Source: Nyssa sinensis (taxonomy: Eukaryota; Streptophyta; Magnoliopsida; Cornales; Nyssaceae). Taken from it: a stretch of DNA of 64,000 nucleotides. The stretch lies in NCBI GenBank assembly GCA_008638375.1, contig CM018035.1, positions 37,909,058 to 37,973,057 on the forward strand, in the 5' to 3' direction. Both the position numbers and the translations under genes were made by a program. The notes under the pieces are model-generated. The model was given only the letters and a program-made list of their open reading frames with translations, made no database searches and was not told where the DNA came from. Shown here piece by piece: positions 48,008-60,200 of the stretch (position 1 is the first letter of the stretch; each line of letters opens with the position of its first letter).

Positions 48008-51000
48008 ATATATATATATATATTTACATGTATATATTATATATATAAGAGTTAAGAGTCAGAGTTTGCAGAGCTTTGATCTGAATTATAATCCATCTGA
48101 CTTTATTTTATAATTCAACTTTTTTTTTTCTTTTTTTTTTAATGTTGTGGGACTCTATATATATCTCTCTGTGTGTGTGTGTAATTCAGGCTTGGACCTT
48201 ACTTGAGGTGCACATTAACTTTTTTTTTTTCTAATTCAATTAATAGTTATAATGTCTTTCAAGTTTGATACGTTAGAAATTTCTTGTTAGCGTAGTCCGT
48301 CAATTCATCTATAAGACGGGATTTTCAGGGAAGACAGTAACTGATGAATATAATTCCCTTTATTCTAAATTAATTGACTTGTCATTTCTTTGTAGTTGTG
48401 AACACAAACAATAGGGGATTGTGTTATTTTGGAATTGGGTTTTGTGTTTTTGTTGGCGAAGGAAGTAATTGCTTCTCTTTCTTGTTTAATTGTAATTTGT
48501 AATTGAAGTGCTGCTTTGTCATTGCAGCATTCTTAAAGATCCATGCACACTATCATGCTTGTCATGGTTGCTCACCCGCTGTAGCTGCACAGAATTTCCT
48601 GACACTGAAGGACATGCATAGGAGATTTTTAAGAAATTAACTAAAATTATGCAGTATTTAATTAATGAATCTTTACTCTGTAGCCCTTGAGGTGGGAGTT
48701 AAACGTGGGACCTTAGCAATATTACCTGAGCCTCTTCCCAACTCAAAGGATTTATGGTAACTTGAGTGCTTAGGTCTGGATTTGTCCCACGGATGTCTTT
48801 CAACTGAACCCTTGGGATTGCCCCTGCTAAAAATAATCTCCTGTTATTTTTATCTTTTGCATCTTCAATCAATTTTGACATACTCTTTCATAATAACTGA
48901 CGTTCCACCATTTGTCTGACTATTAGTGGTACTTACTGTTTTCAACTTCTTAATTTCTATAGATCTCCATATATTAATTCTACTTCCATGTCCACTATGA
49001 TCCCCCTATCAGATATAGATAAAAGAATTCTTCTTGTAGTAGTATTGATAAACATCTCTTTGTTTATCATGGTGTGTACAATTTACTTGCTTGCCACTTT
49101 AGTTTCATCTTTCTTTGCTTCACATTAGTTTGATGAGAGTAAATCAATAGTCAGGCATGCTTGTATAAGTATCTGGTGCCTGTGTAGCCATTCATGTAGG
49201 AAAAAAGAATACATGAAGTGGAGATCTGTGGACGGTGATATCACACAGCATTCAAAAGCAACCTTAAGTCAAGCGGATTAATGCAACATAGATACAAGGA
49301 ATAAGATTACTTGTTCTTGAACTATCTCATTGAGAGATCTTAAATCTACCGCTGGCGTGAAATTAATATGCTTCTCATTATGCACTTTTTGGTTCTGATT
49401 TAAGTGAGCCAATTTGTTCACTTAATTTTTTGTTATATTAATGTGAACCTCTGCAGCTGTGCATGTATCATCTGGTGGACACCTTCAGATATAACTTGGC
49501 CTTCTTGCAAGAATAAAAATTTTACGTTTGATAATTGATGCCCACTTCAGCTCTTATAGATTAATCTCCTCACAGTTCTTATGTATTTGGAGAAGATGTG
49601 GGCTTTGGTGGGGTCTTCCGATGCACAACAGGATTAGCTGATCGATTTGGTAAACATAGGGTTTTCAACACCCCTCTCTGTGAACAGGTAATTTTATCTC
49701 ACATGCTACCCTCTATTTATGTATATTTACATGTTTAAGTACTTCTAGCTCTAGAACAAAATAAAAAAAAAAGTTCACTAAGAATTTCTTGGTTGAAAAA
49801 CTGATTCGCTAGAGTAACACACTTAATCATGTTTTTTTTTTGGGTAGTTTTAGCAAAGTTGAGTGTTATAGAAAACTTCAGTGTGTGTCCTTTACTTATA
49901 TTAGTTATTGTAGTATGCAATTTCTTCTCCATTTGTCATCAAAGTTCTAATATTTTCTTCTTCATTGCTCGTATAATTAGTATTTCTTGACATTGGTGCA
50001 TTTTGGTATCTCTTACTAGCATGTCGTAACATGCAGGGCATTGTTGGATTTGCTGTTGGACTGGCTGCAATGGTTAGTTGAAAAATTAGCAATTCATTAT
50101 CTAAGCTTCTACATCAAGAGCTCTATCCAATTTTCAATTTATTTTTCATTTCTGATTATTTCTGAACTAGATGGAAACTTGTGATTTTATCTGACATGTT
50201 AGGGTAATCGAGCCATAGCAGAAATTCAGTTCGCAGATTATATTTATCCTGCTTTTGATCAGGCATGTATCCTTCTAGGTGCCTAGTTCTGAAAACATCC
50301 CTACAATTGACGTTTGATTGACCAAAATTTCTACATTGCAGATTGTCAATGAAGCTGCTAAGTTCAGATATCGGAGTGGTAATCAATTCAACTGTGGAGG
50401 TAACACGCACAGTTGTTAGTATAGGTTCAGTTTCAGTTTCTTCATATTACTGAATATAGACATTTCCATGTGATTCTCAGGTCTAACAATAAGAGCACCT
50501 TATGGGGCTGTGGGCCATGGTGGACATTATCACTCACAATCCCCTGAAGCCTTTTTCTGTCATGTTCCTGGTATCAAGGTATATTCTCTTCTTCCAAGGT
50601 TGTTTACCTTTTCAGGCTTTTTCTGTTTATTCCCTTCTTCTTGTTAAAAACTATCTACTCTAAAAGTTTAAGCTATTAGATAGGTGCAACTTAACTATTT
50701 ATATCATCAACACTCTCTGTTGCCGGTAGGCACAACACCCCATAACACTAAAACAGAATGTGTAAGAATTCCAAGGAGTCACTTTCATTAAAAGGAATTC
50801 ATGTGGACAAGTATAAAAGCAAATATTTGATATTCAGATGATGAATATAATAAGAAAATCACTTGTAATTTCTTTTCTGTATGTAATTATTTTCTTACTA
50901 AAAAAAATATTATAGACGGTGACATCACTGTGCATTTCTCCTGACAAGTTCAAATGGATACACATGAACAAATCATTAATGGACAACAACACCTGTAATT

Positions 51001-52439
51001 TATCAGGATGCAAATTTCTAAGTCACGAGCAACTATACCCTTTCCCCCCCTATCCAGTTCATAACCACAAATGTAGGCATTTCCTACATTATACATACAG
51101 GAGCTGATCATCTTAAATTATCAGTGATCTTTTCGAATGAGAATGGACTTTTTTTGTGCCGATTTTACTTTCTGTAATACAGATAGAGTTTTTATTTATT
51201 TTTTAACCGATCTTAGACTTAGCCAAGTTACATTGGGATTGACCAGGTTTAAAGGCTATAGTATTTGACATACTAAAGTGGCCTTTAGATTTTTTATGAG
51301 GGAGCTGGATTTCTTGTGCTTTCTCTAGTTCCTAGTCCTGTTGTGAGAGAACGGATTTATTGCATTTTATTGTTTTAGTATAGAATACATGCATGGTTTC
51401 CACTTCTCTCAAGAGTAACTTTTTCATAGGTGGTCATCCCTCGAAGCCCAAGGCAAGCAAAAGGATTGTTATTGTCATGCATACGTGACCCAAACCCTGT
51501 TGTCTTTTTTGAACCTAAGGTATTTGCATTATTCTGTTGATTTTTTGAGTTCTTAACACCAAAATTATCAAATGAAAATACTGAAAGTGTGTAATAATCT
51601 AAATAACTTGTATTTTCAGTGGCTTTATCGCTTGGCTGTAGAAGAGGTTCCGGAGGATGATTACATGTTGCCTTTATCAGAGTCAGAGGTATGCTGTTTC
51701 TTGTTCTACTATTGTTGAAGGATTCTAAATCTGAAGAATCTTGCATTCCAAACACAGATTATCCAAGAAGGGAGTGACATAACACTTGTTGGGTGGGGAG
51801 CTCAGCTATCTATCATGGAACAAGCCTGTATTGAGGCTGAAAAGGTAAAAGTTATTTTTTTTTTGGGACAAAATTCTCAAAATGTCATTAATAATATCAG
51901 ACTTCATCATGAAGTGTATCTAGTCCCATTTAAATGGATGAATTCATAAAATCACAGTATATTCACAATTATCAGATTTTTTAAATTAATAGTCAATGAA
52001 AGATATAGAGTGCTTATATATATATATATTTGTGTGTGTGTATATGTATTTTCTATTTTTCCCAAAATTTTGCATGGACTTTTGATTGCTTTGTAATAAA
52101 ATATAGTACTATCATCATTTTTATTTATTTATTTTGTCTTGAAAGATTTGAATAGTCAATTGATACATGAGATTTTGCAGGATGGAATTTCTTGTGAATT
52201 GATAGACCTAAAAACTCTAATACCTTGGGACAAGGAAACAGTAGAAACCTCTGTTAGAAAGACTGGAAGGCTTCTTGTAAGTATTACTGCTTCATTCAAA
52301 TATGCTTCCTGTAACAAAAAGGCTGCAATTCTTGATGATCAGTTTGATTTCTTATTTGTAGATTAGTCATGAAGCTCCAGTAACTGGTGGATTTGGTGCT
52401 GAAATTTCTGCATCTATTGTCGAACGCTGTTTCTTGAGG
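47720..52439 (+). CDS. BCKDHB: Branched-chain 2-oxoacid dehydrogenase E1 beta subunit, mitochondrial (11 exons, 3' end not in window)
   Basis: With E1 alpha, this subunit decarboxylates the 2-oxoacids of Leu, Ile and Val using thiamine diphosphate, in the matrix complex that feeds them into catabolism. Exons: 47720-47910, 49576-49687, 50037-50072, 50203-50262, 50342-50399, 50481-50578, 51430-51519, 51620-51688, 51758-51844, 52181-52276, 52362-52439; they join in frame to 325 codons. The first about 35 residues ([20 protein letters not shown]) are Arg/Ser-rich, as in mitochondrial presequences. The pyrimidine-binding domain follows: [33 protein letters not shown], then the [15 protein letters not shown] motif whose Glu belongs to the cofactor site. 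[24 protein letters not shown] and the C-terminal domain ([24 protein letters not shown]) follow. Plant homologues have about 350-360 residues, so about 30-40 C-terminal residues are missing. All introns are GT-AG except intron 4 (GC-AG). The paralogue (DIN4-like or beta1-like) cannot be told. Confidence 0.95.
47975..48028. repeat. (CT)n and (TA)n microsatellite in intron 1
   Basis: (TC)n of about 15 units followed by (TA)n, within the 1665-bp first intron (47911-49575). The rest of that intron shows no recognisable gene. Confidence 0.85.
50263..50341 (+). other. GC-AG intron (intron 4) of the E1-beta gene
   Basis: The protein requires DQ followed by IVNEAAKF, which places the exon edge at 50262, before GCATGT. 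The donor is CAG|GCATGT and the acceptor TTGCAG|ATT, a 79-bp intron in phase 0. Moving the donor to the nearby GT (50267) would break the frame. GC-AG introns are a known minority class of the major spliceosome. Confidence 0.85.
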
Positions 52440-53030
52440 GTAAATGCCAACTTCGGGGGCAGTTCTATTCTCTTTTTCTTTTAGACTTTTGAGCATTCAT
52501 TGCTAACTTGCAGTAAAAACAAAGCTTGGTATTTATGTAGAAGTGGTGCAGATCACCCTAAACTGGAAAACAAAGTGCTGAAAATACAATTTTTAGCAAC
52601 TGATTAAGCCAAGGGTCTGCAAGTGTGATCAAGAAAGATAAACCAGGAGGAGTTGTAGAGAATTTTAACAAGAATGAGAATACCTAGAGGAGTTAAAAGC
52701 TGAAACTAGCTTTTTGAGATTAAACTAGAGTATATTAGATTAAATCTTCCTTTTTAGTACATCACCATCAGCTTATATAGAGAATTTGAAAACATTTTTT
52801 AGGATTTTGAAGTCCTACCACCATCTTAAGTACATTCTAGTTCCCAAAATGGTCTAGTCAAAGCCTAGTAAAGATTGTTTACAGCACCTCTTAAGTTCCA
52901 TGACTAATAATAATAACAAATAATAAACTGCTGAGAACAACTTTTAAGATTCCAAGGCTCTATAATAATGACAAAATAAAATGGAAAAGATATTTCAAAA
53001 CTAATTAATAAGCTTTGATATTGGCCCTAG
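52440..53030. other. Start of intron 11: LTR-like non-coding DNA
   Basis: After the donor AGG|GTAAAT no coding exon is found. On the minus strand TCTATATAAGCTGATGG (about 52768-52784) looks like an LTR TATA region followed by a pyrimidine-rich leader, so this may be a decayed LTR. No termini or target duplication could be identified. Confidence 0.35.
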
Positions 53031-53202
53031 GTGATCTTGATAATAAGTATTTGACCTAGAGGGGGATGAATAGGTCAATTTGACAATTGATTGAATTTCT
53101 TGACCAATTTTAAAATTGAGTGATTAAGGTTCCATTTTGATTAGTGCAGTATCTTGAGGAGTGCGCACAATATTGATACATTCAAGATTGTAATTGTGGG
53201 TA

Positions 53203-54153
53203 TTGAAGACCACGTCACCAAACCCTGGCACGCGATAATCACCTAAGGACTGCCACGTGGAAATAGAACCTTTGGGATTACTTACTCCCTTAGGTGTGAA
53301 GGTTTCAGTGACTCTTCTAAGTGTCGCACATTTTCAAAGAAAGACATCTGGTCCATGCCCTATTCAAACTCAGGTCGAAGGTCTCAAAGCTCAGCTGACC
53401 CGTCCTACTTACATCAAATGATAGCGATCGTTGAGCCACTCTTCGACTCTTACCCAATTACATGTTCATGAGTTGGGAGGAACCATATTAATGGCCCCCT
53501 TATGAACGAGGACAATTCACGAAACTCCATGAAGTCTCGCGAAGCTTGTTCATCTCACCCTTCCTAAACAGGTTATCCAAAGACTTGGGGGCAAGTCTTG
53601 AGAGCTCTTGAAGCCTGGTACGCGGACATGGCGTAACCTTCACGCCATGCTCTCTTACGTTTGGGATGCTCAGGGTCTTGTGGCATGGCGGCTAAAGTAA
53701 CGGGCTCTCCAAATAGTTTCACTCGTCTTACGCGCGGAACTTGCTTTCTGGACCTTCTAGAACCAAGAGATTCCCCAAACTAGCTCCTATTTTAGACATT
53801 AGTGGGACACATGTCAAACCCAAGACACTCACGTGGGGCCTCGGGATTGGCACGTAATTGCTCACTATAAATACCTCTCAACCACTACAATAAAGAGAAT
53901 AATGGTTTCCCATCTACCACTTGAGAGAGTAGACTTTCGGGACTTGCGTTCCACACTCATCCCTTACTTTGGGAATCTCATGAGACACTCAAAGTCTTGC
54001 CCCATTCTCTCGAAAATCTCTTCGCAAAGGTTCTAGATCACCTTACTTTCTCCTTGCCACTTCACCCCAAGGGTCCATCTGGCATCTAATGCGCAAAACT
54101 CACATCTCTAATACACCTAACCTCTACGGCATCCAAGCCGTCCACATTTTGGT
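53203..54153 (+). mobile_element. LTR of a second Ty3/gypsy element (approximate limits)
   Basis: A region of about 950 bp, GC-richer than its surroundings, ends CCGTCCACA just before a primer-binding-site-like motif. A TATA box (CTATAAATACC, 53865-53875) precedes a CACTACAATAAAG leader. The left limit TGAAGACCACG is my best guess; no target duplication can be checked because the other end of the element is lost. It is unrelated to the TGTCACGACCC LTR family. Confidence 0.5.
53865..53875 (+). promoter_or_regulatory. TATA box of the 53203-54153 LTR
   Basis: CTATAAATACC lies within the LTR about 290 bp before its 3' end, a usual position for the U3/R boundary. Confidence 0.6.
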
Positions 54154-54173
54154 GACTCCGCTGAGGAGTGCAC
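54154..54173 (+). promoter_or_regulatory. Primer-binding site of the second gypsy element
   Basis: TTTGGTGACTCCGCTGAGGA immediately follows the LTR end. This TGGYGACTCYGCTGRGG-type motif is usual in Tat/Ogre-group Ty3/gypsy elements and is attributed to an arginine tRNA; the assignment rests on my recall of the family. Confidence 0.6.
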
Positions 54174-54183
54174 TTCATTGAAG

Positions 54184-55125
54184 ATGCCTGCAACTCTTAG
54201 AAGTATGACACAACTGGGGAAACACTCTAAGGAAGAAGAGTGAGTTCTAGACCTTATAGTTCCTCCTCATTCCAAAGAGCAAATCCCTACAACTTTTGTT
54301 CACACCTCCGCCCCATTCAATGTGGAGGTCCTTGCTGCTCTTAGATCTATCCAGCAAACCCTCGCGGTGATGGTTGGATACCCACAAACAACTCATCCTC
54401 TAGCAAACCAACCTGCTCAGGTTGCCCTTCTGGCACCGATTGCGATAGTTGCTCATCTTGGGGGGCAAGCTCCGATAACTTCCGAAAATCAACGAGGGTC
54501 AGACCCTTCTCCTTTTTCCTCATCGCAACCAAATGTGATCCAATGGAGCGAAGATCTATAGGACCTTTCGGGATTAGATAATGTGAATAGGCGTAGTTCC
54601 ACCCTAGGGGCTTTCGGGGTTGGTACTCCCACGAGGGTGTTCTCTAATGTCGCCCAAGTGGCCCCTCTTTTGCGCATTGCCATCGCACTTCAAGATGTCA
54701 AAAAGGAAGTTCAAACCCTATTACAACAAGAGCGACCAAGGCTTCCATCCATCGAGTATGCTCCTCTGTACCAAGAGATAGCCCTCACTTCCTTATTCTA
54801 AAGGTTACACTCCGCCCAAGTTCACTCGCTATGACGAAAAGAAAGGTAGTTTGTACGAACATTTCCATCATTTTGTGGCAAGTTTGAATCATTATGGAAA
54901 CGATCACAACTCGAGGCTGGAGGAATTCTCTAAGTCCTTGACTGATAGGGCTTACACATGGTACCTGGGATTGACGCACAACTCTATCCCCACGTGGGAA
55001 GATATGGTTTAGAAGTTTCACACAAAGTTCTTTCACATGGAGATAGGCTCACCAAACTCTCTTTGTCTCCAAGGTGACTCAAACGTCTTTAGTCTCTCAT
55101 GGATTATGTAAAGAAATTTAGCAAC
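54184..55125 (+). pseudogene. gag: Ty3/gypsy gag (Tat-like), broken and truncated
   Basis: Begins ATG at 54184 (MPATLRSMTQLGKH) and soon meets a TGA at about 54241. Open pieces follow at 54322-54561 and 54583-54801. The capsid core then reads PPKFTRYDEKKGSLYEHF, RAYTWYLGL and TWEDMVQKFHTKFF-like sequence (with TAG in place of one Gln) up to about 55120. That is the arrangement of the plant retrotransposon gag domain. It stops abruptly where Copia sequence begins; no protease or pol from this element is seen. Confidence 0.75.
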
Positions 55126-55146
55126 AACATATTCTAACATTCTCCC

Positions 55147-56553
55147 TCAAGTTGGTGCATGTATGTCCCTCATGCCCAACTTGCTCACAATTGGACGAAA
55201 CATTCTGCTGCAAAGCCCTTTAGTAAACACGTTTGTCAGCTGCTCTCTTGAAGTCACAACGGGCATACAAATTAACCCTTGATTCAACTTCTCTTTGATA
55301 AAATGTCTATCCATTTTAATGTGTTTTGTTCGATCATGCTGAACTGGGTTATGTACAATGTTAATGGCTGCTTTGTTATCACAATATAACTTCATGGGTT
55401 TATCTATTGGCTATCCTAGGTCATTCATAAATGTTTGAAGCTACATAAGTTCACAAACTCCATGTGCCGCTGGATCTAGCTACCACACTGTTTCTTGCTC
55501 CTCCAAGTAATTAGATTGTCTCCTAAGAAGGTACAATAGCTTGAAGTAGACTGTCTATCATCCATGCAGCCTACCCAATCTGCATCTGTGAACACTTCTA
55601 GTTTCATATGATTGTGGCATGAGAAAAAAATTCCCTTTCCTGGAGCAGACTTGAGATATCTCAGAATATGATGCATTGTCTATGAGTGTTGAACTCTAGG
55701 ATCATACATAAACTGGCTAGCAATCCCTACTGCATATGCTATGTTAGGACGTGTGTGAGAGAGAGATATCAATCTCCCTACTAGTCTCTGAAATCTTCCC
55801 TAATTCACTAGTTCTCCCTTATTATCACTCAGTCAATGATTAGTTTCTATGGGAGTGTTTGCAGGTTTGCATCCCTGTATCCTCTAGTAAATCGAGCATA
55901 TACTTGCATTCACAGATGAAGATCCCCTTATCTGATTTGGCAACTTCAATTCCGAAAACATACCACAGATTTTCGAGGTCTTTGATCTCAAATTCTTTGG
56001 TTAGATAACTTTTCAACCCTATCACCTCTGTAGAATCATTCCATGTCCCAATTATATCATCCACGTAGACAATAAGAGTAGTGACCTTACCATCCACCCT
56101 CTTAATGAACATGGTATGATCTGCATGACTTGGTTTATAACCAAACTTTATCATAGCCTTATAAAACCTGTCAAACCAAGCTTTCGGAGATTGCTTAAGC
56201 CCGGTAAGAGGTTTCTTCAATTTACATACCTTCCCCTCTGTTGCTTTGGTAGTATAACCTGGAGGGACCTCCATCTACACCTCCCCCTTAAGATCTCCGT
56301 GGAGAAATGCATTCTTTACATCCAGCTGTTGCAATGTCCACCCCAGATTTGCTATTACTGAGAGTAGAGCCCTGATGGAATTCATCTTGGCCATTGGAGC
56401 AAAGGTCTCTTGGTAGTCTATGCCATAGGTCTGAGTGAACCCTTTGGCAACTAACCGAGCCTTATATTTGTTAATTGTAACATTTGCTTTCTGCTTAACT
56501 GTGAAGACCCATTTGCAACCAACTGGCTTCTTTCCATCTGGAAGTGAAACCAA
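55147..56553 (-). pseudogene. pol: Copia reverse transcriptase and RNase H, broken
   Basis: From the right: [55 protein letters not shown], then a stop where a Tyr codon is usual, then PPGY, LKQSPKAWFDRFYKAM and the catalytic LIVYVDDII (near 56070). RNase H follows: MHHILRYLKSAPGKGIFF, FTDADWVGCMDDRQSTSSYC, then a break, then LYCDNKAAINIVHNPVQHDR and HIKMDRHFIKEKL. Conserved motifs are intact but frames change near 55700 and 55420, so no single protein can be made. Confidence 0.9.
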
Positions 56554-56559
56554 TTCCTA

Positions 56560-57262
56560 AGTTTTATTTTTCCCTAGGGCTTCTCGTTCATCATGACTGC
56601 TTTCCATTTGGCATTAGTTAAAGCCTCTTTCTACCCTTGAGGAACAGACATAGAAGCTAGAGAGGAGATGAAAACACGATATGAAGTGGATAAGGAGTTA
56701 TAAGACACAAACTTGGATATTGAGTGTTGGGTACAAGCCTGAACTCTCTTTTGAAGAGCAATGGGAATATCAGTATTATCAGAATGAGAAAGAGGAACTC
56801 TTTTTTGAATAGCAATGGGAATATCAATATTATCATAATGAGAAAGAGGATTTACAGGAAATACATTAAAGATATCATCACAGTGATTGTGATTGTATTG
56901 GAGGCACATAGGAGTCTATCTGCATATCCTGACATCCTGAAGGGGCCTGTCTAGATCGAACATACTGTCTTCAAGTCAGCTTTGTCTAACCGTCCACCAT
57001 GATTACTGAGAAGATGGCTTAGCTAGTGCCTTAGTGCTCTCAAAAATGGTCACTTTCTCCCTCTCACTACGAGTAGGAGGGGACTGAAAGAACATATTTT
57101 CCTGAGTTGGGGATGAATCCTTCTCTTGATCATGCTTCCCCTAAAGAAATGGTTGAGGAATAGAGTATAAGGACACTGTCTAATGAAAGGTAACATCCAT
57201 ACTAACAAACATCTTCCGAGTCTGTGGGTGAAAACACTTATAGCCTTTCTGTGTAGGAGAGT
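56560..57262 (-). pseudogene. Copia integrase C-terminal and linker region
   Basis: Next to solo LTR H the frame reads GYSSTQKGYKCFHP-type sequence (57180-57262), the conserved motif after the integrase core of Copia polyproteins, then stops. The linker to reverse transcriptase (56600-57100) is poorly conserved and contains a 75-bp imperfect direct duplication (GAATATCA-TTATCA-ATGAGAAAGAGGA, about 56763-56850). Confidence 0.7.
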
Positions 57263-60200
57263 TGTCACGACCCGGGATTCGGCCTCGGCGGATCCCAAAT
57301 CGCGACCACCACCCTCTGGTCCGTGGGCCGTCGGGTCAAGCTCGAGTAAGCAGTGGCGCCGAATGGCTGTGCGATAGGGCCAGAACCGGCAAATTGCGGA
57401 AGCGTGAAAAACTTTTTCTTTTTGCATGCCCGCTCGGTACCGTCGCTTCTTCTTCTTCGGAGCGGTAAACAAATAATATACATTCAGAGCATACTAAAAA
57501 TTTAAAGTTATACATGATACATATCCATTGCCTCTCAGGCTTAAGTACATATTTGTCCAAAATTTACTACATCAAAATTTGACCAGCTACGGGTCCTAAT
57601 ACTTCCAAAATTCCTAATCGAATGGAGCTGCCAATCTCCAAACCTCAAATTGGGCAAGGCTTCCATCCATCATCATCACCTAAAAAATGTTAGGGAATGG
57701 GGTGAGCTTCGAAAAGCTCAATGAGTAATTCCAGTACTTTGTCATGGGTTTCAACTGGTAGTGGGTTAGTTATAAGAGAATGTTCATATAAACATACACT
57801 ACCAATTGTACATATACTTCAGTTACAGAAGACAGAATTCTTCAAAAAGATAGCGTGAAGCATACAAGGCATTCAAGCTAGGCACATATTTCAATGATCG
57901 TAGAATACAAGAATTCTTCAAATCACATAGCATGATGCATTTTTAAAGCATTCAATAAAGCATTTAGTACTGCAACAGAATTTATAAACATGTGCAGAGT
58001 GGCCATTTGAAGACCAAGGAAATAATTTGAAATCCTTTCCATGAAAATAGGAGGATGCAATTTCTTCTTCTTCAATACTTCAAAGGGTTATATAAAAACC
58101 CGTTTCAGATAGATGGGGGTTCAAAATCTACTACTATTTTTGAAAACATTGTCATCTTTTCACTTTGATTGGGAGAATCCGTTTCGAACCAGATTCTAGT
58201 CTTACTTCTGAGAGATCTCATGCCTGGGGGATTAGATCCTGCTACCGGGCATTCTTCATCTCAATTGAGTTCCGAAGGAACTCAATATCAATTGCGGTGC
58301 TTATGCACCATTATCTTGTAAAACCATTTAATTCTTCAATGATGCTTTTCAAAGAGCATTGAAAACATGACTTCTTCAAATATGTGTTTTTCACGAGCAT
58401 TGAAAACATGTCTTTTCAAGAAAAGCTTTTTATGAGCATCTAAGAACATGGCTTCTTCAAGAAATGCTTTTGATAAGCTTTTAAAAACATGACTTTAATA
58501 AAGGAAAGAGTTTTTATGAGTATTCAGAACATGGATAATTTAACGGTGTTTTTAAATACTTGGAGGGCAATACTTGAAACATTTAACACATGAGCTTCAG
58601 GGATTTAAGTCACGATGTACAGGAATTTATTAAAGCATAGACAGAATGAAAACATTTAATTCAAGAGGCATTTAATAAAATTGGCATTTACATAGACATG
58701 CAGAAAATAAACGTATCATTTGTCAAAATATCAGAAATAAATTTGCATGCCATGGTAGATTGATAATTAATATGACAGTACATTTGAAATATAAAGCATA
58801 TAAATACGGGAATTTAAATTTAGAAATACCGCAGATGTGAAAACACTTCAGAACATTTAAACTTCGATTTACTTCAGAATCCATGGAGATTAAAACCTCC
58901 ACTTCAAAGTACAAGATTACTCACCTTGTTCTCCTGAGTCAGCACTATTGGTGGGATTCCCCTTTCCTTTTGAAATTCCTAAAATCAAATTCATCAAGAC
59001 TTCAATTAATTCCTCATTTATTTCAAATCATCTTTAAATCGATGCTCTTCATTTAATCTTAGACCCGACGTATCCTAACTTCCTAAGATTGGTCTTACCG
59101 GTCTACTCGTGGTAACTTAATAAGTTTTATTTTTCACGTGACTTATTTGTCAGTACTTATTTTGGTATTTTGGACCTCACCGTTGGATTCGGAACGTCGA
59201 AGAAAATCAATTTAGGCCTTCTCGGCTTTTTATTGGGCTTCGGGCATATGCAGGGAAAAAATGTTAATTTATTTTTCTTGCCCCGGACCTATCATGGTCC
59301 TCAGAATATTTTACATATCCTATACGTAAATTTTTAGGTCTTTTGGACTTCATTTAGTATTTGCTTTTGATCATAGGGACACATCGGTCATTTAAATTTT
59401 ATGATATTCTGACCCCGAATCTTTATTTAATCATATATATACAAGCGTGTTATTATTTGGGCTTCTATTGGTATCAATTTCGTCCAATTTGGACTTCATT
59501 GTGCTTCGTATTGTATTAGGGGCATTTTGGTAATTTAATACCTTAATGTGTCTAAATTTTTTGGAGTTCCGTCTCGAGAAACGAACCCCGCCATTGGGTC
59601 CAGAACGTCCAAAACAGTTAAAATACACTATTCATTTAGTTTATTTGGACTTCGTTTGACTGATTTAGTGTCCAAGGGTAAAACAGTAATTTTACCCAAT
59701 TAATAAACTAATTAAATAACTTATATTTTTTTTCCAAGGGGCTTATTTGAAATAATTCTTTAAGATTTTGGGTCTTAGTAAAATTTTCCTAAACAGTAGG
59801 GTTCAATTGTAATTCTTTAAACTTTTAAAATAAACCAAAGGATTTAGTTGATTTGTAACTGAACTGGTCCACTATTTCACTGAACCAACCGGTTCGGCCG
59901 GTTCAATGCGTAATGCTGACGTCAGCCTTACATTTTAAATTTTAAAATCTTTTTAACCATACGACGTAGTTTCACTTAAACCCATTTTACGCGACAGGTC
60001 GGGTTCCGACCCGAACCCGGATTCGACCTAAAACCCGCTTTGGCCACTGTTCATCTCCTTCCCCAACACCCCCGCATTGTAGCCCTAATTCCCGATTTTC
60101 TTTTTCTTCAATTTCGTGAGATTTTGATATGTTTTACTCTATGTTCTTGGTTCCAAAACATTTCTGTAATCGTAAGGATCGTTTTGGCATTTGTTTGGAG

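Noticed and set aside
48699..48881. 60-codon antisense frame in intron 1 ([12 protein letters not shown]...)
   Set aside because: No domain recognised, and it lies wholly in an intron; a decayed repeat fragment is more likely than a gene.
53833..54036. 67-codon frame starting MGPRDWHVIAHYKYL
   Set aside because: It spans the TATA box and leader of a gypsy LTR.
54910..54940. Possible terminal exon of the E1-beta gene (CGAGGCTGGAGGAATTC)
   Set aside because: Its frame belongs to gypsy gag (SRLEEFSKSL) and does not encode the expected E1-beta C-terminus.
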